Of a stretch of 64,000 nt of DNA, positions 33,838 through 42,085 are shown one piece after another; position 1 is the first letter of the stretch, and every line of letters begins with the position of its first letter. Both the position numbers and the translations under genes were made by a program. The notes under the pieces are model-generated. The model saw only the letters and a program-made list of their open reading frames with translations. It did not search any database and had not been told where the DNA came from. This stretch comes from Streptomyces sp. Edi2 (GTDB lineage Bacteria > Actinomycetota > Actinomycetes > Streptomycetales > Streptomycetaceae): assembly GCF_040253635.1 (NCBI RefSeq), contig NZ_JBEJGX010000003.1:7899501-7963500 (forward strand), written 5' to 3'.

Positions 33838-33882
33838 ACCGGCACAAGGTGGACGTGGACTCAGCGACCAGGATTAACAGGC

Positions 33883-34152
33883 GTGCTGAATTCCCGATTC
33901 AGCCCGCAAACTTACGGGGTCGTGTGTGGTGGGTGGTGGCGCGTCGATGCCGTGATCGTTGACCGTGACCTGTGTGGTGGGGCCCGGTCTCGCGCAGTGG
34001 TCACCCGAGATCGGCGGGTCACGGGGCTGACGCCCGAAGTAGTCGCCGAGTTCGTCGCAAAGGTCGGCCCGTTGTGGCATGAGCGTCACAGGCGGCACTC
34101 GTCGCACGTCATCGCCGCAGGGCTGTGGGTGCCGGGACCAAACACAAACTAG
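33883..34152 (+). pseudogene. Possible IS5-type transposase relic
   Basis: A frame here reads VTGLTPEVVAEFVAKVGPLW, which resembles the N-terminal segment of Streptomyces IS5-family transposases. It then degenerates into a stop at 34150-34152. A few residues further on, in another frame (34185-34215), ERSTVERSIQ recalls the RSTVTRAIGE helix of the same family. Composition is less GC-extreme than neighbours. The match is short and from memory, so this is a weak call; it may be chance. Confidence 0.35.
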
Positions 34153-34358
34153 TGACGTCCTGTCCGGAGTTCCGGACTTGTACACGGAACGCAGCACCGT
34201 GGAACGGTCCATCCAACCGACTGCGGAACTGACGCGGCATAGCGACCCGGTTCGACAGCCCCGCAGAGCTACGAGGCCGGGCTCCACCTCTGCGGTGTGA
34301 TGCTTTGGCTCCGCAGCATCGCACGGCACCCGTGATCCGAACTCCGGACAGGACCTAG
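34149..34358. mobile_element. MITE-like element upstream of P450
   Basis: A perfect 15-bp inverted repeat TCCTGTCCGGAGTTC (34158-34172 and 34339-34353) brackets about 196 bp. Outside each repeat is a CTAG (34149-34152 and 34355-34358), which would fit a TA-type or CTAG target. The left end also forms a 7-2-7 hairpin. There is no transposase inside, so it would be non-autonomous. It ends 26 bases before the P450 start codon. Confidence 0.65.
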
Positions 34359-34384
34359 GGAAGTCACCCCCTAAGGTCGGGATC

Positions 34385-35620
34385 ATGCCGAACACCGCCG
34401 ATACCGGACCTGACGCCCCCATCGACGTGACGCCGCTCCTCGACGATCCGCACGCCACCTACGCCGCGTTGCGCGAAGCCGGGCCGGTGCACCGGATCAC
34501 CGGCCCCGACGGGAACCCCGCCTGGCTGGTGACCCGCTACGACGACGTCCGCCGTGGTCTCGCCGACCCCCGGCTCTCCCTGGACAAGCGCCACGCCGCG
34601 CCCGGCGGCTACCGCGGGTTCTCGTTGCCGCCCGCGCTGGACGCCAACATGGCGAACATGGACCCCCCGGACCACACACGGATCCGGCGTCTGGTGGCCA
34701 AGGCCTTCACTCCGCGCCGGATCGAGGCGTTGCGGGGGCCCGTACGGAAGATCGCCGACGAACTGCTGGACGCGATGGCGGAGCGGGGGCGTGCGGATCT
34801 GATCGCCGACTACGCGGGGCCGCTGCCGATCACCGTGATCTGCGATCTGCTCGGCATTCCGCACCGTGACCGCCGCGACTTCCTGGCCTGGTCGGACGCG
34901 CTCATCACACCGGATCCGAAGCGCCCGGAGGCGATGAAGGAAGCGGTCGGGGCGATGCTGGAGTTCTACACCGGCCTGATCGCCGCCAAGCGCGCGGAGC
35001 CGGGCGACGATCTGCTCTCGGACCTGATCGCGGTACGCGATGAGCCGGGCGCCGGTGAAGCGGGCGGCGAGGGGAGCGAGAGGCTCAGCGAGGACGAACT
35101 GACCTCGCTCGCCTTCCTCATCCTCTTCGGCGGATACGAGAACACCGTCCACCTCATCGGCAACGCCGTGCTCACTCTGCTCGACCACCCCGACGAGCTC
35201 TGCCGGCTGCAGCACAATCCGGCCGAACTGCCTGCCGCCGTGGAGGAGTTCCTGCGCTACGACGGGCCCGGACCGCTGGCGCTGCGCCGCTTCCCCAAGG
35301 AGGACCTGGAGATCGGTGGCGTACGGATCGCGGCCGGGGAGAGCGTGTTGCTGTCGATAGCGTCCGCGAACCGCGACCCTGTGCGCTTTGCGGATCCGGA
35401 CACTTTCGACCGCGGCCGGGACCTCTCGGGGCACCTCGCGCTGGGACACGGCATCCACTACTGCCTGGGCGCACCGCTGGCCCGTATGGAGGCGGTCATT
35501 GCGCTGGAAGCGCTCCTCGACCGCTTCCCGGAGCTGCGTCTGGACGTCCCGCGTGGTGATTTGCGGCACCGGCGGTCCCTGCGGTCACGTGGCCTGATTT
35601 CGCTCCCCGTCGCCTTCTGA
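34385..35620 (+). CDS. Cytochrome P450 (CYP107-like)
   Basis: The 411-residue soluble P450 has the helix I segment LILFGGYENTVH near residue 240 (Asn where acidic E/D-T is common), the K-helix EEFLRYDGP (ExxR) near residue 287 and the haem-ligand motif LALGHGIHYCLGAPLAR near residue 350 with its axial Cys. It probably hydroxylates a small secondary metabolite or xenobiotic; no ferredoxin or reductase gene lies next to it. ATG 34385 has a weak ribosome binding site (the GGAAG upstream is at 34359-34364). Its promoter lies in or beyond the MITE-like element. A strong terminator follows. Confidence 0.93.
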   Translation: MPNTADTGPDAPIDVTPLLDDPHATYAALREAGPVHRITGPDGNPAWLVTRYDDVRRGLADPRLSLDKRHAAPGGYRGFSLPPALDANMANMDPPDHTRIRRLVAKAFTPRRIEALRGPVRKIADELLDAMAERGRADLIADYAGPLPITVICDLLGIPHRDRRDFLAWSDALITPDPKRPEAMKEAVGAMLEFYTGLIAAKRAEPGDDLLSDLIAVRDEPGAGEAGGEGSERLSEDELTSLAFLILFGGYENTVHLIGNAVLTLLDHPDELCRLQHNPAELPAAVEEFLRYDGPGPLALRRFPKEDLEIGGVRIAAGESVLLSIASANRDPVRFADPDTFDRGRDLSGHLALGHGIHYCLGAPLARMEAVIALEALLDRFPELRLDVPRGDLRHRRSLRSRGLISLPVAF

Positions 35621-35681
35621 ACGGCGAACGAACAAGTTTTTGAGGCATAACCGTTCGCTCATGAGGTAGAAAGGTCTCTGA

Positions 35682-35721
35682 GACCCGCCCGGTGTGCATC
35701 CCCCGTCGCACCGGGCGGGTC
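35682..35721 (+). terminator. Strong terminator hairpin after P450
   Basis: A perfect 13-bp stem, GACCCGCCCGGTG at 35682-35694 with CACCGGGCGGGTC at 35709-35721, followed by CTTCTTTGC. The closest thing to a classical intrinsic terminator in the window. Confidence 0.88.
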
Positions 35722-35829
35722 CTTCTTTGCAGCCGTTGCAGTTGCGACACGCCGGGTGCGCGGCATACCGCGTGGTCCGTCTGGCTCAACTGTGCTGCGG
35801 GCCGCGGCACTGCTTCTTAGCGTGACGGC

Positions 35830-37017
35830 ATGGCAATTGACGCGCGAGTGTCCCAGAAGGCAGCGGCGATGACCCTGATCGCCGTCGCCGGTGTATCGCT
35901 GACGTCCATACCGGCCGTGGCGCACGGCTCGACGGCGCGTCAGCCCGCCGCGGCCGGTGCCGGGGTGCAGGCCGTCGCCGCTCCCGGCACACCGAGGCTG
36001 CCCGGTGGTCTGTCCGCCCTGTCCTGGATGGTGGCCGACGCGGACACCGGCAGCGTGCTGGCCGCGAAGAACGCCCACCGCAAGCTCCCCCCGGCCAGCA
36101 CCCTCAAGACGCTGTTCGCGGTCACCGTCCTGCCGAAGTTCCCGTCCGGCTCCGTACGCCGGGTCAGCACGGCGGACCTCGCGGGCATCGGGTCCGGCAG
36201 CAGCGTCGTCGGCGTCAAGGAGGGCCGCCGCTACAGCGTCGCCGACCTGTGGCGCGGGGTCTTCCTGCGCTCCGGCAACGATGCGGTGCACGTGCTGGCC
36301 GCGATGAACGGCGGCTGGCGGACCACTGCGCAGGAGATGCAGGAGACCGCCCGCAAACTCGGAGCGCGCGACACCACCGTCAAGTCCCCGGACGGCTATG
36401 ACGCGCCCGGCCAGGTGTCCTCGGCGTACGACCTGTCCGTCTTCGCCCGCGCCGGGCTCGCCAATGACGACTTCGCCCGCTACTGCGCCACCAGCCGTGC
36501 CGCCTTCCCCGGCGCCGGCGGCACCACCATGATCGAGAACACCAACCGGATACTGGTGGGCTCGCACGGACTGTCCCGCTACCCCGGCATCATCGGCGTC
36601 AAGAACGGCTACACCAGCAAGGCCGGCAACACCCTGATCGCCGCCGCCCGGCGGAACGGCCGCACCCTGCTGGTCACCGTGCTGAACCCGCAGTCGAACG
36701 CGACCAACGCCGTCTACAAGGAAGCCGGTTCGCTGCTGGACTGGGGCTTCGACACCGACGGAAAGGCCCAGCCGGTGGGCACTCTGCACGCCGTGCGCAC
36801 CCCCGACGGCGACGGCGACGCGCCGCTCCGCCCGGTCGCCGCCGAGATCACCGGGGCCGAGGCGCACGGCGGTCCGCCCAGGCGCTCCACCCTCGTCCTG
36901 GGCGCGGGCGGAGCAGGTGTCGCGGCCCTCGGGCTGGGCGCCCTGCTCGGCCGGTGGCGCCAGGCGCGAGGGCGTCGCAGGCAGGGGGAGGGGCGGCGTA
37001 GGTCCTTGGGGCGGTAG
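35830..37017 (+). CDS. D-alanyl-D-alanine carboxypeptidase (penicillin-binding protein, S11)
   Basis: The 395-residue secreted enzyme has a signal peptide (MTLIAVAGVSLTSIPAVAHG) and the three S11 motifs: SxxK as PASTLKTLF (near residue 90), SGN as LRSGNDAVHVL (near 146), and KTG replaced by KNGYTSKAG (near 258). A Gly/Ala-rich C-terminal membrane helix (LVLGAGGAGVAALGLGALLG) with a basic tail anchors it to the outer face of the membrane. It trims the terminal D-Ala of peptidoglycan stem peptides. The KNG variant is seen in other actinobacterial members. ATG 35830 has no strong ribosome binding site. Confidence 0.92.
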   Translation: MAIDARVSQKAAAMTLIAVAGVSLTSIPAVAHGSTARQPAAAGAGVQAVAAPGTPRLPGGLSALSWMVADADTGSVLAAKNAHRKLPPASTLKTLFAVTVLPKFPSGSVRRVSTADLAGIGSGSSVVGVKEGRRYSVADLWRGVFLRSGNDAVHVLAAMNGGWRTTAQEMQETARKLGARDTTVKSPDGYDAPGQVSSAYDLSVFARAGLANDDFARYCATSRAAFPGAGGTTMIENTNRILVGSHGLSRYPGIIGVKNGYTSKAGNTLIAAARRNGRTLLVTVLNPQSNATNAVYKEAGSLLDWGFDTDGKAQPVGTLHAVRTPDGDGDAPLRPVAAEITGAEAHGGPPRRSTLVLGAGGAGVAALGLGALLGRWRQARGRRRQGEGRRRSLGR

Positions 37018-37085
37018 CTGTTGGCCGGTGGCTCTTGGCCGGCGGCCCAGGCCCGTGGCTCCGCCCGTCCCGGCGGCGCCCGGCG

Positions 37086-37907
37086 TCAGCCGCCCGCGCC
37101 GGGGCGGTCGCCGGTCCCGTTGCCGGTGGGGCGGTTCCCGGTGTCGTTCCCGGCAGGGCGGTTCCCGGTGTCCTGCCCGGTGGCCCGCAGCCGGGGCGCG
37201 GTCCGTGCTGCCGGTACGGCCGCCCCGGTGCCGGTCAGACGTCCGGTCAGCTCCGCGGCCCACGACATCAGTCCCGCGACATCGATCCCGTAGGGGGCGG
37301 TGTCCGCGTACGGCGTGATGGCCGCCGTACCCCGTTCGAGCAGCGCCGTGCCGCCCACGGCATTGCCACGCGCCGCATGGGTGAGGCCCACCGCGAGCTG
37401 GGCGAGCCCCCGCCACAGCTCCCGCTCCGCCTCCGGAGCCGCCTTCCAGGCGTCCTCCAGTACCTCATGGGCGTGGAACGGCATCCCCTCGTCGAGCAGC
37501 CGCTGCGCCTCGGCCAGCGACTGCGCGGGCGTACGGGACACCCCCTCCGGCTGCCGTGCCACGCCCGGGGAGCCGTACGGCAACGGCCGGCCGAGGCCGT
37601 CGCGCGGGCGGGCGTTGCGAGCCCGGCCCTCCTCGTCGCGATCCCGGCGGGGGGTCCGCCGGCCGGCGGCGGAGGAGCCCGCCCCGCTCGGCGCCGCCTC
37701 CGTCGTCGTGCCGTCCGGCCCGGCCCCGCAGTGTTCGCAGACCGCGCTGCGGGGCCGTTCGCGGATCCGGCCGCAGGCGTCGCACACCTGGTCCAGCCAG
37801 CAGGCCGGGTCGCCGCCCTCGTGCGGCGGAGGCGCGCCGGGCGCGCGGGAGGTGCCGGGCTCGTGGGAGGCGCCTGGCTCGTCGTGGGGTCGCTCCGCGT
37901 CGTTCAC
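37086..37907 (-). CDS. DUF309 protein with N-terminal zinc-ribbon-like motif
   Basis: This protein has 273 residues. The DUF309 domain at about residues 145-215 contains EAQRLLDEGMPFHAHEVLEDAWK and WRGLAQLAVGLTHAARGN, both diagnostic. Before it, at about residues 40-65, CDACGRIRERPRSAVCEHCG gives two CxxC knuckles of a zinc ribbon. Both flanks are disordered, and the C-terminus repeats TGNRP/TGN units. DUF309 function is unknown. GTG 37907 is a tentative start, since GAAGG is too close. It is the last gene of a leftward group after DUF427. Confidence 0.8.
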   Translation of the reverse strand: MNDAERPHDEPGASHEPGTSRAPGAPPPHEGGDPACWLDQVCDACGRIRERPRSAVCEHCGAGPDGTTTEAAPSGAGSSAAGRRTPRRDRDEEGRARNARPRDGLGRPLPYGSPGVARQPEGVSRTPAQSLAEAQRLLDEGMPFHAHEVLEDAWKAAPEAERELWRGLAQLAVGLTHAARGNAVGGTALLERGTAAITPYADTAPYGIDVAGLMSWAAELTGRLTGTGAAVPAARTAPRLRATGQDTGNRPAGNDTGNRPTGNGTGDRPGAGG

Positions 37908-37972
37908 CCTTCGATTGTGCGCCGTGCGGGGGTCCCGCGGCGCGGGAGGGGTGCCCGCTCCCGCACCCGGGC

Positions 37973-38305
37973 TCAGTCCGGGTCGACCTCGTAGAAGCAG
38001 AAGTGATCTTTGATCTGCGCCACCTCGGGGCGCGGTTCCGGGTAGGCCCACGCGATGTCCTCCGGCCCGTCGGGAAGCGACCAGTAGGAGGCGGTGCCCT
38101 TGAAGGGGCAGACGGTGTGTGTCTCGGACGGGGTCAGCAGATCGGTGCGGACGTCCTCGGGCGGGAGGTAGTAGCGCACGGGGTAGCCGGTCTCCTGGAG
38201 GAGGAGCGGGCGGCGGCTGTCGGCCAGCAGCCGGCCGCCGACCGTGACGCGGACGTGGTCCGTTCCCTGCCTGACCTCGATGTGATGGCCCCTGGTGGCG
38301 GTCAT
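37973..38305 (-). CDS. DUF427 family protein
   Basis: The 110-residue protein carries the DUF427 signature: PVRYYLPPEDVRTDLL, then HTVCPFKGTASYWSL and DIAWAYPEP. It is a complete single-domain member of a widespread small cytosolic family whose function is not established. ATG 38305 follows GAGGAG. It lies about 185 bases after the thioesterase gene on the same strand and 65 before DUF309. A link to carnitine metabolism is not implied by the sequence. Confidence 0.92.
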   Translation of the reverse strand: MTATRGHHIEVRQGTDHVRVTVGGRLLADSRRPLLLQETGYPVRYYLPPEDVRTDLLTPSETHTVCPFKGTASYWSLPDGPEDIAWAYPEPRPEVAQIKDHFCFYEVDPD

Positions 38306-38490
38306 GGTGGCTTCTCCTCGGTGAGTGGTGAAGATCCTCGCTCCTTCCAGGATGGCACCGGAACGACGGGGCGGGCCCGGTCGCTCCGGTGCCGCGTGGC
38401 GGAGGGACGTGGCACCGGGATGCGGTGGAGGTACGTGGCGGAGGCACGGCCGGGGCCGCGGCGCTCCGGCCGTGCCTGCGGTCGTCGTCC

Positions 38491-38973
38491 TTACCGGTGC
38501 GGCTGCACCGCGCGGATCCCCTTGCCCGCCCACGGGGGCGCCGGCGCCAGGAGCCCGGCGAAGTACTCCCGGCTCGCGTCGGGCAGCGGTGCCGCGCTCC
38601 CGGCGGCCTGGTCGACATGCAGGGCGAACAGCTCCTCGGTGGCCACCGGGGAGCCCGACGGCGCCCGGGCGAACATCTCGTGGACGAGGCGCAGTTTCCT
38701 GTCGTCCACGCCCAACACGGTCGTGCGGACGGTGAGTTCGCTGCCGCGGGCGACCTCGTGGAGATGGCGGACGTGGGCCTCGACCGTGTACAGGGAGCAG
38801 CCGGTCCGGTCCCGGTAGGCCGCGTCGAGGCCGGCCGCGTCCATCAGGGCATCGGTGGCGAAGCCGAAGACCAGGACGTAGTAGGCCTCGCTGAGGTGGC
38901 CGTTGTAGTCGATCCAGTCGTCCCGGACGGTCTGGTGGAAGAGCGGGAGGCCGCCCGCAGCGTCGGCGGTCAT
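38491..38973 (-). CDS. Hotdog thioesterase, probable betainyl-CoA thioesterase
   Basis: This 160-residue hotdog-fold protein has the N-terminal motif WIDYNGHLSEAYYVLVFG, the 4HBT-like active-site helix, and a TVEAHVRHLHEVARG strand. ATG 38973 overlaps the stop of the dehydrogenase gene (ATGA). In carnitine-degrading bacteria a thioesterase of this type, encoded beside carnitine dehydrogenase and a DUF849 enzyme, hydrolyses betainyl-CoA to glycine betaine. Context makes that the likely activity; the fold alone would allow other acyl-CoA substrates. Confidence 0.85.
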   Translation of the reverse strand: MTADAAGGLPLFHQTVRDDWIDYNGHLSEAYYVLVFGFATDALMDAAGLDAAYRDRTGCSLYTVEAHVRHLHEVARGSELTVRTTVLGVDDRKLRLVHEMFARAPSGSPVATEELFALHVDQAAGSAAPLPDASREYFAGLLAPAPPWAGKGIRAVQPHR

Positions 38974-39959
38974 CGGCGGGCGCTCCCCAGCCGGCCCGTG
39001 GCGCGCAGGACGTCGATGACGCCCTGGTCGCGTTCGGCGACCAGATCCGCGTACGTACGGCCGCCCGCCGCCTCCGCGCACCCGTCGACCATGGCGTCGC
39101 GCAGCTCGCGGTCCAGCTCGGGAGCCGCCAGCCGGGTCCACGGCGACTTCAGGGACGGGCCGAAGTGGTCGAGCATATGGGCCATCCCGCCCTCGCCGCC
39201 GGCCAGCGCGAAGGTCAGACAGGGGCCCATGAATGCCCAGCGCAGCCCCGGGCCCTCGGTGATCGAGGCGTCGATGTCCTCGACCGAGGCCTCGCCGTTC
39301 GCGACCATGTGCAGCGCCTCGCGCCAGAGGGCTTCCTGCAGGCGGTTGGCGATGAAGCCGGGCAGCTCGCGGTCCATGGTGATCACGGACTTGCCCGCCA
39401 GGTCGTAGAAGCGCGCGGCCCAGGCGACGGCCTCGCGGTCGGTGCGCTCGCCGCCGACGACCTCGACCAGCGGGATGAGGTACGGCGGGTTGAAGGGGTG
39501 ACCGACGACCAGGCGGCCGGCGTCCTCGGCTGTCGTCTGCATATCCGTCATCGGGTAGCCGGAGGTGGAGGAGGCGATGACCACGCCGGGGCGCGTCGCG
39601 GCGGCGAGCTCGGCGAGCAAGGAGCGCTTCAACTCCAGGTTCTCGGGGGCGCTTTCCTGGACGAAGTCGGCGTCGGCGACCGCCTCGGCGAGGGTGGGAG
39701 CGAGCGTCAGCCGGTCCGGCGAGGCGCCGTCGGTCAGGCCTATCTGCTCCAGCGCGGGCCAGGCGGCGGCAACCAGGCGGCGGAGCTTGTCCTCGGCGTC
39801 GTCGGCCGGGTCCCAGGCGGTGACGTCGTAGCCGCGGGCGAGGAAGTGGGCGACCCAGCCGCCGCCGATCACCCCGGCGCCGATACAGGCGATACGGCGT
39901 ACGTCCTCGGGGGCACAGGGGGCGGAGGGGGCACAGCGTGCGGAGGTGGATTCGGGCAT
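38970..39959 (-). CDS. L-carnitine dehydrogenase (3-hydroxyacyl-CoA dehydrogenase family)
   Basis: The 329-residue NAD-dependent enzyme has the Rossmann motif CIGAGVIGGGWVAHFLARG near residue 24, then FVQESAPENLELKR, ASSTSGYPM, GHPFNPPYLIPLVEVVGGERT and GFIANRLQEALWREALHMV. These blocks match carnitine dehydrogenases such as that of Pseudomonas more closely than fatty-acid beta-oxidation enzymes. The reaction is L-carnitine + NAD+ to 3-dehydrocarnitine + NADH. ATG 39959. Its neighbours supply the next two steps, making an operon for carnitine to betaine plus acetoacetate. Confidence 0.85.
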   Translation of the reverse strand: MPESTSARCAPSAPCAPEDVRRIACIGAGVIGGGWVAHFLARGYDVTAWDPADDAEDKLRRLVAAAWPALEQIGLTDGASPDRLTLAPTLAEAVADADFVQESAPENLELKRSLLAELAAATRPGVVIASSTSGYPMTDMQTTAEDAGRLVVGHPFNPPYLIPLVEVVGGERTDREAVAWAARFYDLAGKSVITMDRELPGFIANRLQEALWREALHMVANGEASVEDIDASITEGPGLRWAFMGPCLTFALAGGEGGMAHMLDHFGPSLKSPWTRLAAPELDRELRDAMVDGCAEAAGGRTYADLVAERDQGVIDVLRATGRLGSARR

Positions 39960-40030
39960 GGGGAATCGACTCCTGGTGGAGAGGAGGAAGAGAGGAAAAG
40001 AGGGGGAAGGGAAACGAGGACCAGGGGCGC

Positions 40031-40918
40031 TCAGCCGCGCGGCTTCAGGCCCAGGCGGGCACGTGCCCGGTCGGGGGTGGCGACCGTGGCTCCCAGCAAC
40101 TCGGTGATGTGGACCGCGCGTTCGACGAGCTGGCCGTTGGTGGCCTTGACGCCCTTGCTGAGGTAGAGGTTGTCCTCCAGGCCGACCCGCACATGGCCGC
40201 CGAGGAGGATCGACTGGGCGACCCACGGCATCTGCATACGGCCGAGCGCGAAGCTCGCCCACTGGGCGCCCTCGGGCAGCAGGTTCACCATCGACTGCAG
40301 GACGCCCGGGTCGGCCGGCGCGCCCCACGGGATGCCCATGCACAGCTGGAAGACCGTCGGGTCGTCCAGCAGCCCCTCGGCCAGCAACTGCTTGGCGAAC
40401 CACAGCTGACCGGTGTCGAAGATCTCCAGCTCGGGCCGCACCCCGAGCTCCTGGATGCGCCGGGCACCCGCCCGCAGCATGTCGGGCGTGGAGACATAGA
40501 GGTTGGAGCCGTCGCCGAAGTTGAGGGAGCCGCAGTCCAGGGTGCAGATGTCGGGCAGCAGTTCCTCGACGTGCGGCAGCCGCTCCAGGCCGCTCACCAG
40601 GTCCGTACCGGGCAGCTGCCGGAGCGGTTGCTCGGGGTCTATCACCAGGTCGCCGCCCATACCCGCGGTGAGGTTGATGACGACGTCGGTGCCGGTCTCC
40701 TTGATCCGCCCGACCACCTCGGCGTACAGCCGCGGGTCACGCGACGGGGCGCCGGTCTCGGGGTCGCGTACGTGGATGTGCACCACCGCGGCGCCCGCGG
40801 AGGCCGCCTCGACGGCCGACGCGGCGATCTGCTCGGGCGTCACGGGGACGTGCGGGGAGCGGTGGGTGGTGTCGCCGGCGCCGGTGAGCGCGCAGGTGAT
40901 GATGACCTCGTTGTTCAC
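40031..40918 (-). CDS. DUF849 (BKACE) enzyme, probable dehydrocarnitine-cleaving
   Basis: This 295-residue TIM-barrel protein has the metal motif [12 protein letters not shown] near residue 45 (HxH), [19 protein letters not shown] and [27 protein letters not shown] near residue 245 is the BKACE signature with the acidic metal ligand. BKACEs condense a beta-keto acid with acetyl-CoA; the carnitine version gives betainyl-CoA and acetoacetate from dehydrocarnitine. GTG 40918. It is first of three leftward catabolic genes, 70 bases ahead of the dehydrogenase, with a regulator just upstream. Confidence 0.88.
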   Translation of the reverse strand: MNNEVIITCALTGAGDTTHRSPHVPVTPEQIAASAVEAASAGAAVVHIHVRDPETGAPSRDPRLYAEVVGRIKETGTDVVINLTAGMGGDLVIDPEQPLRQLPGTDLVSGLERLPHVEELLPDICTLDCGSLNFGDGSNLYVSTPDMLRAGARRIQELGVRPELEIFDTGQLWFAKQLLAEGLLDDPTVFQLCMGIPWGAPADPGVLQSMVNLLPEGAQWASFALGRMQMPWVAQSILLGGHVRVGLEDNLYLSKGVKATNGQLVERAVHITELLGATVATPDRARARLGLKPRG

Positions 40919-41027
40919 GGGGGTTCCCTTCGGTGGGGTGTCGTGCCTGGTGCCGTGCTTCGTGTCGTTCCTCGGGGCTCGGTCCGGTGAGCGGCGGGGG
41001 AGTGGCGGCTGAGCGGGGGCGGCGGCC

Positions 41028-41897
41028 TCAGCCGGCCGGGGCGGCGGCGAGTTCGCTGTCGACGAAGGCGAGCAGCGCGGTGTGCATCGTGTCGGGGCCG
41101 GTGCTGTCCGGCGCGGTGGCGAGCACCTGGGTGGCCAGGCCGTCGATCAGGGCGGTCAGCCGCAGCGCGGCGAACTCCGGATCGACGGCGCGGAAGACGC
41201 CCTGGCCGACGCCGCGGCGTACGACATCGGCGACGGTGGTGCGCCACTGCCGGTAGTAGTGCTCGTGCAGCCGCCCCACGGCGGTGGAGCGGGCGGCCTG
41301 GGCCCACAGATCCAGCCAGACCAGCCACTGCCGGCGCTGCTGCTCGGTGCGCGGCGTCTGCAGCGCGATCAGGTGCAGCAGCTCGCCGCGGGCGTCGGGG
41401 GCCGCGGCCAGGCCCGCCGCGCGGCGTTCGGTGTCCTCGTCCATGCACCAGCGCACGGCCGCTTCCAGCAGTTCGTCGCGGCCGGGGAAGTGGTAGTGCA
41501 CCGCGGCCGGGCTGGTACCGCAGGCGGCGGCGATATCGGCGACCCGTACACCGTGGAAGCCGTGCTCGGCGATCAGCCGGACGGTTTCCCGCACGATCTG
41601 CAGCGGCCGGCCGCCCTCGGGGACGGCCGCCGGTGCGCGGTCCGGCGCTGCCGAGGGCCGCTCGGGGGCGCCGAGCAGCCAGCCCGTGTCCACCTCGCCG
41701 ATGTCGGCGATGCGGACGATCTCGGCCAGGGTGAAACGCCGGGTGCCCCCCAGTGACCTGGACAGTTTCGACGGGTCCATCACGATCCGGCGGGCGAATT
41801 CGCGGTGGCTGCAGCCGAGCCGGCCGATCACCTCACGGACGCGGTCCGTGACCTCTCCGGCGTCGTCGGTGACCCGGGTTCCGGGGGTGTCCTTCAT
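41028..41897 (-). CDS. XRE-TetR double-domain transcriptional regulator
   Basis: The 289-residue protein has two DNA-binding domains. Residues about 15-75 form an XRE/cro-like helix-turn-helix ([32 protein letters not shown], then [13 protein letters not shown]). Residues about 97-145 form a TetR domain ([36 protein letters not shown]), with a TetR-type ligand-binding helical domain to the end. Fusion of both is unusual. It is 109 bp upstream of the carnitine operon and on the same strand, so it probably regulates it in response to carnitine or a derivative (inference). ATG 41897. Confidence 0.88.
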   Translation of the reverse strand: MKDTPGTRVTDDAGEVTDRVREVIGRLGCSHREFARRIVMDPSKLSRSLGGTRRFTLAEIVRIADIGEVDTGWLLGAPERPSAAPDRAPAAVPEGGRPLQIVRETVRLIAEHGFHGVRVADIAAACGTSPAAVHYHFPGRDELLEAAVRWCMDEDTERRAAGLAAAPDARGELLHLIALQTPRTEQQRRQWLVWLDLWAQAARSTAVGRLHEHYYRQWRTTVADVVRRGVGQGVFRAVDPEFAALRLTALIDGLATQVLATAPDSTGPDTMHTALLAFVDSELAAAPAG

Positions 41898-42085
41898 GGT
41901 CAGGGACCGTAACAGCGCGTTGAGAACATCGCAACGGATCGACGAGGGAGTAGCCCCGGGAATGCCGGTTCTGGTGGGCTTCGAGAGAGGGTGTTGCGGG
42001 AGAGCTGATGACCGAGTCAGTGCGATGGCCGATGCCGCCGCAGCAGGGAGGGGTGAAGCGGCCGGACCCGCCGCAATCCGGGTGA

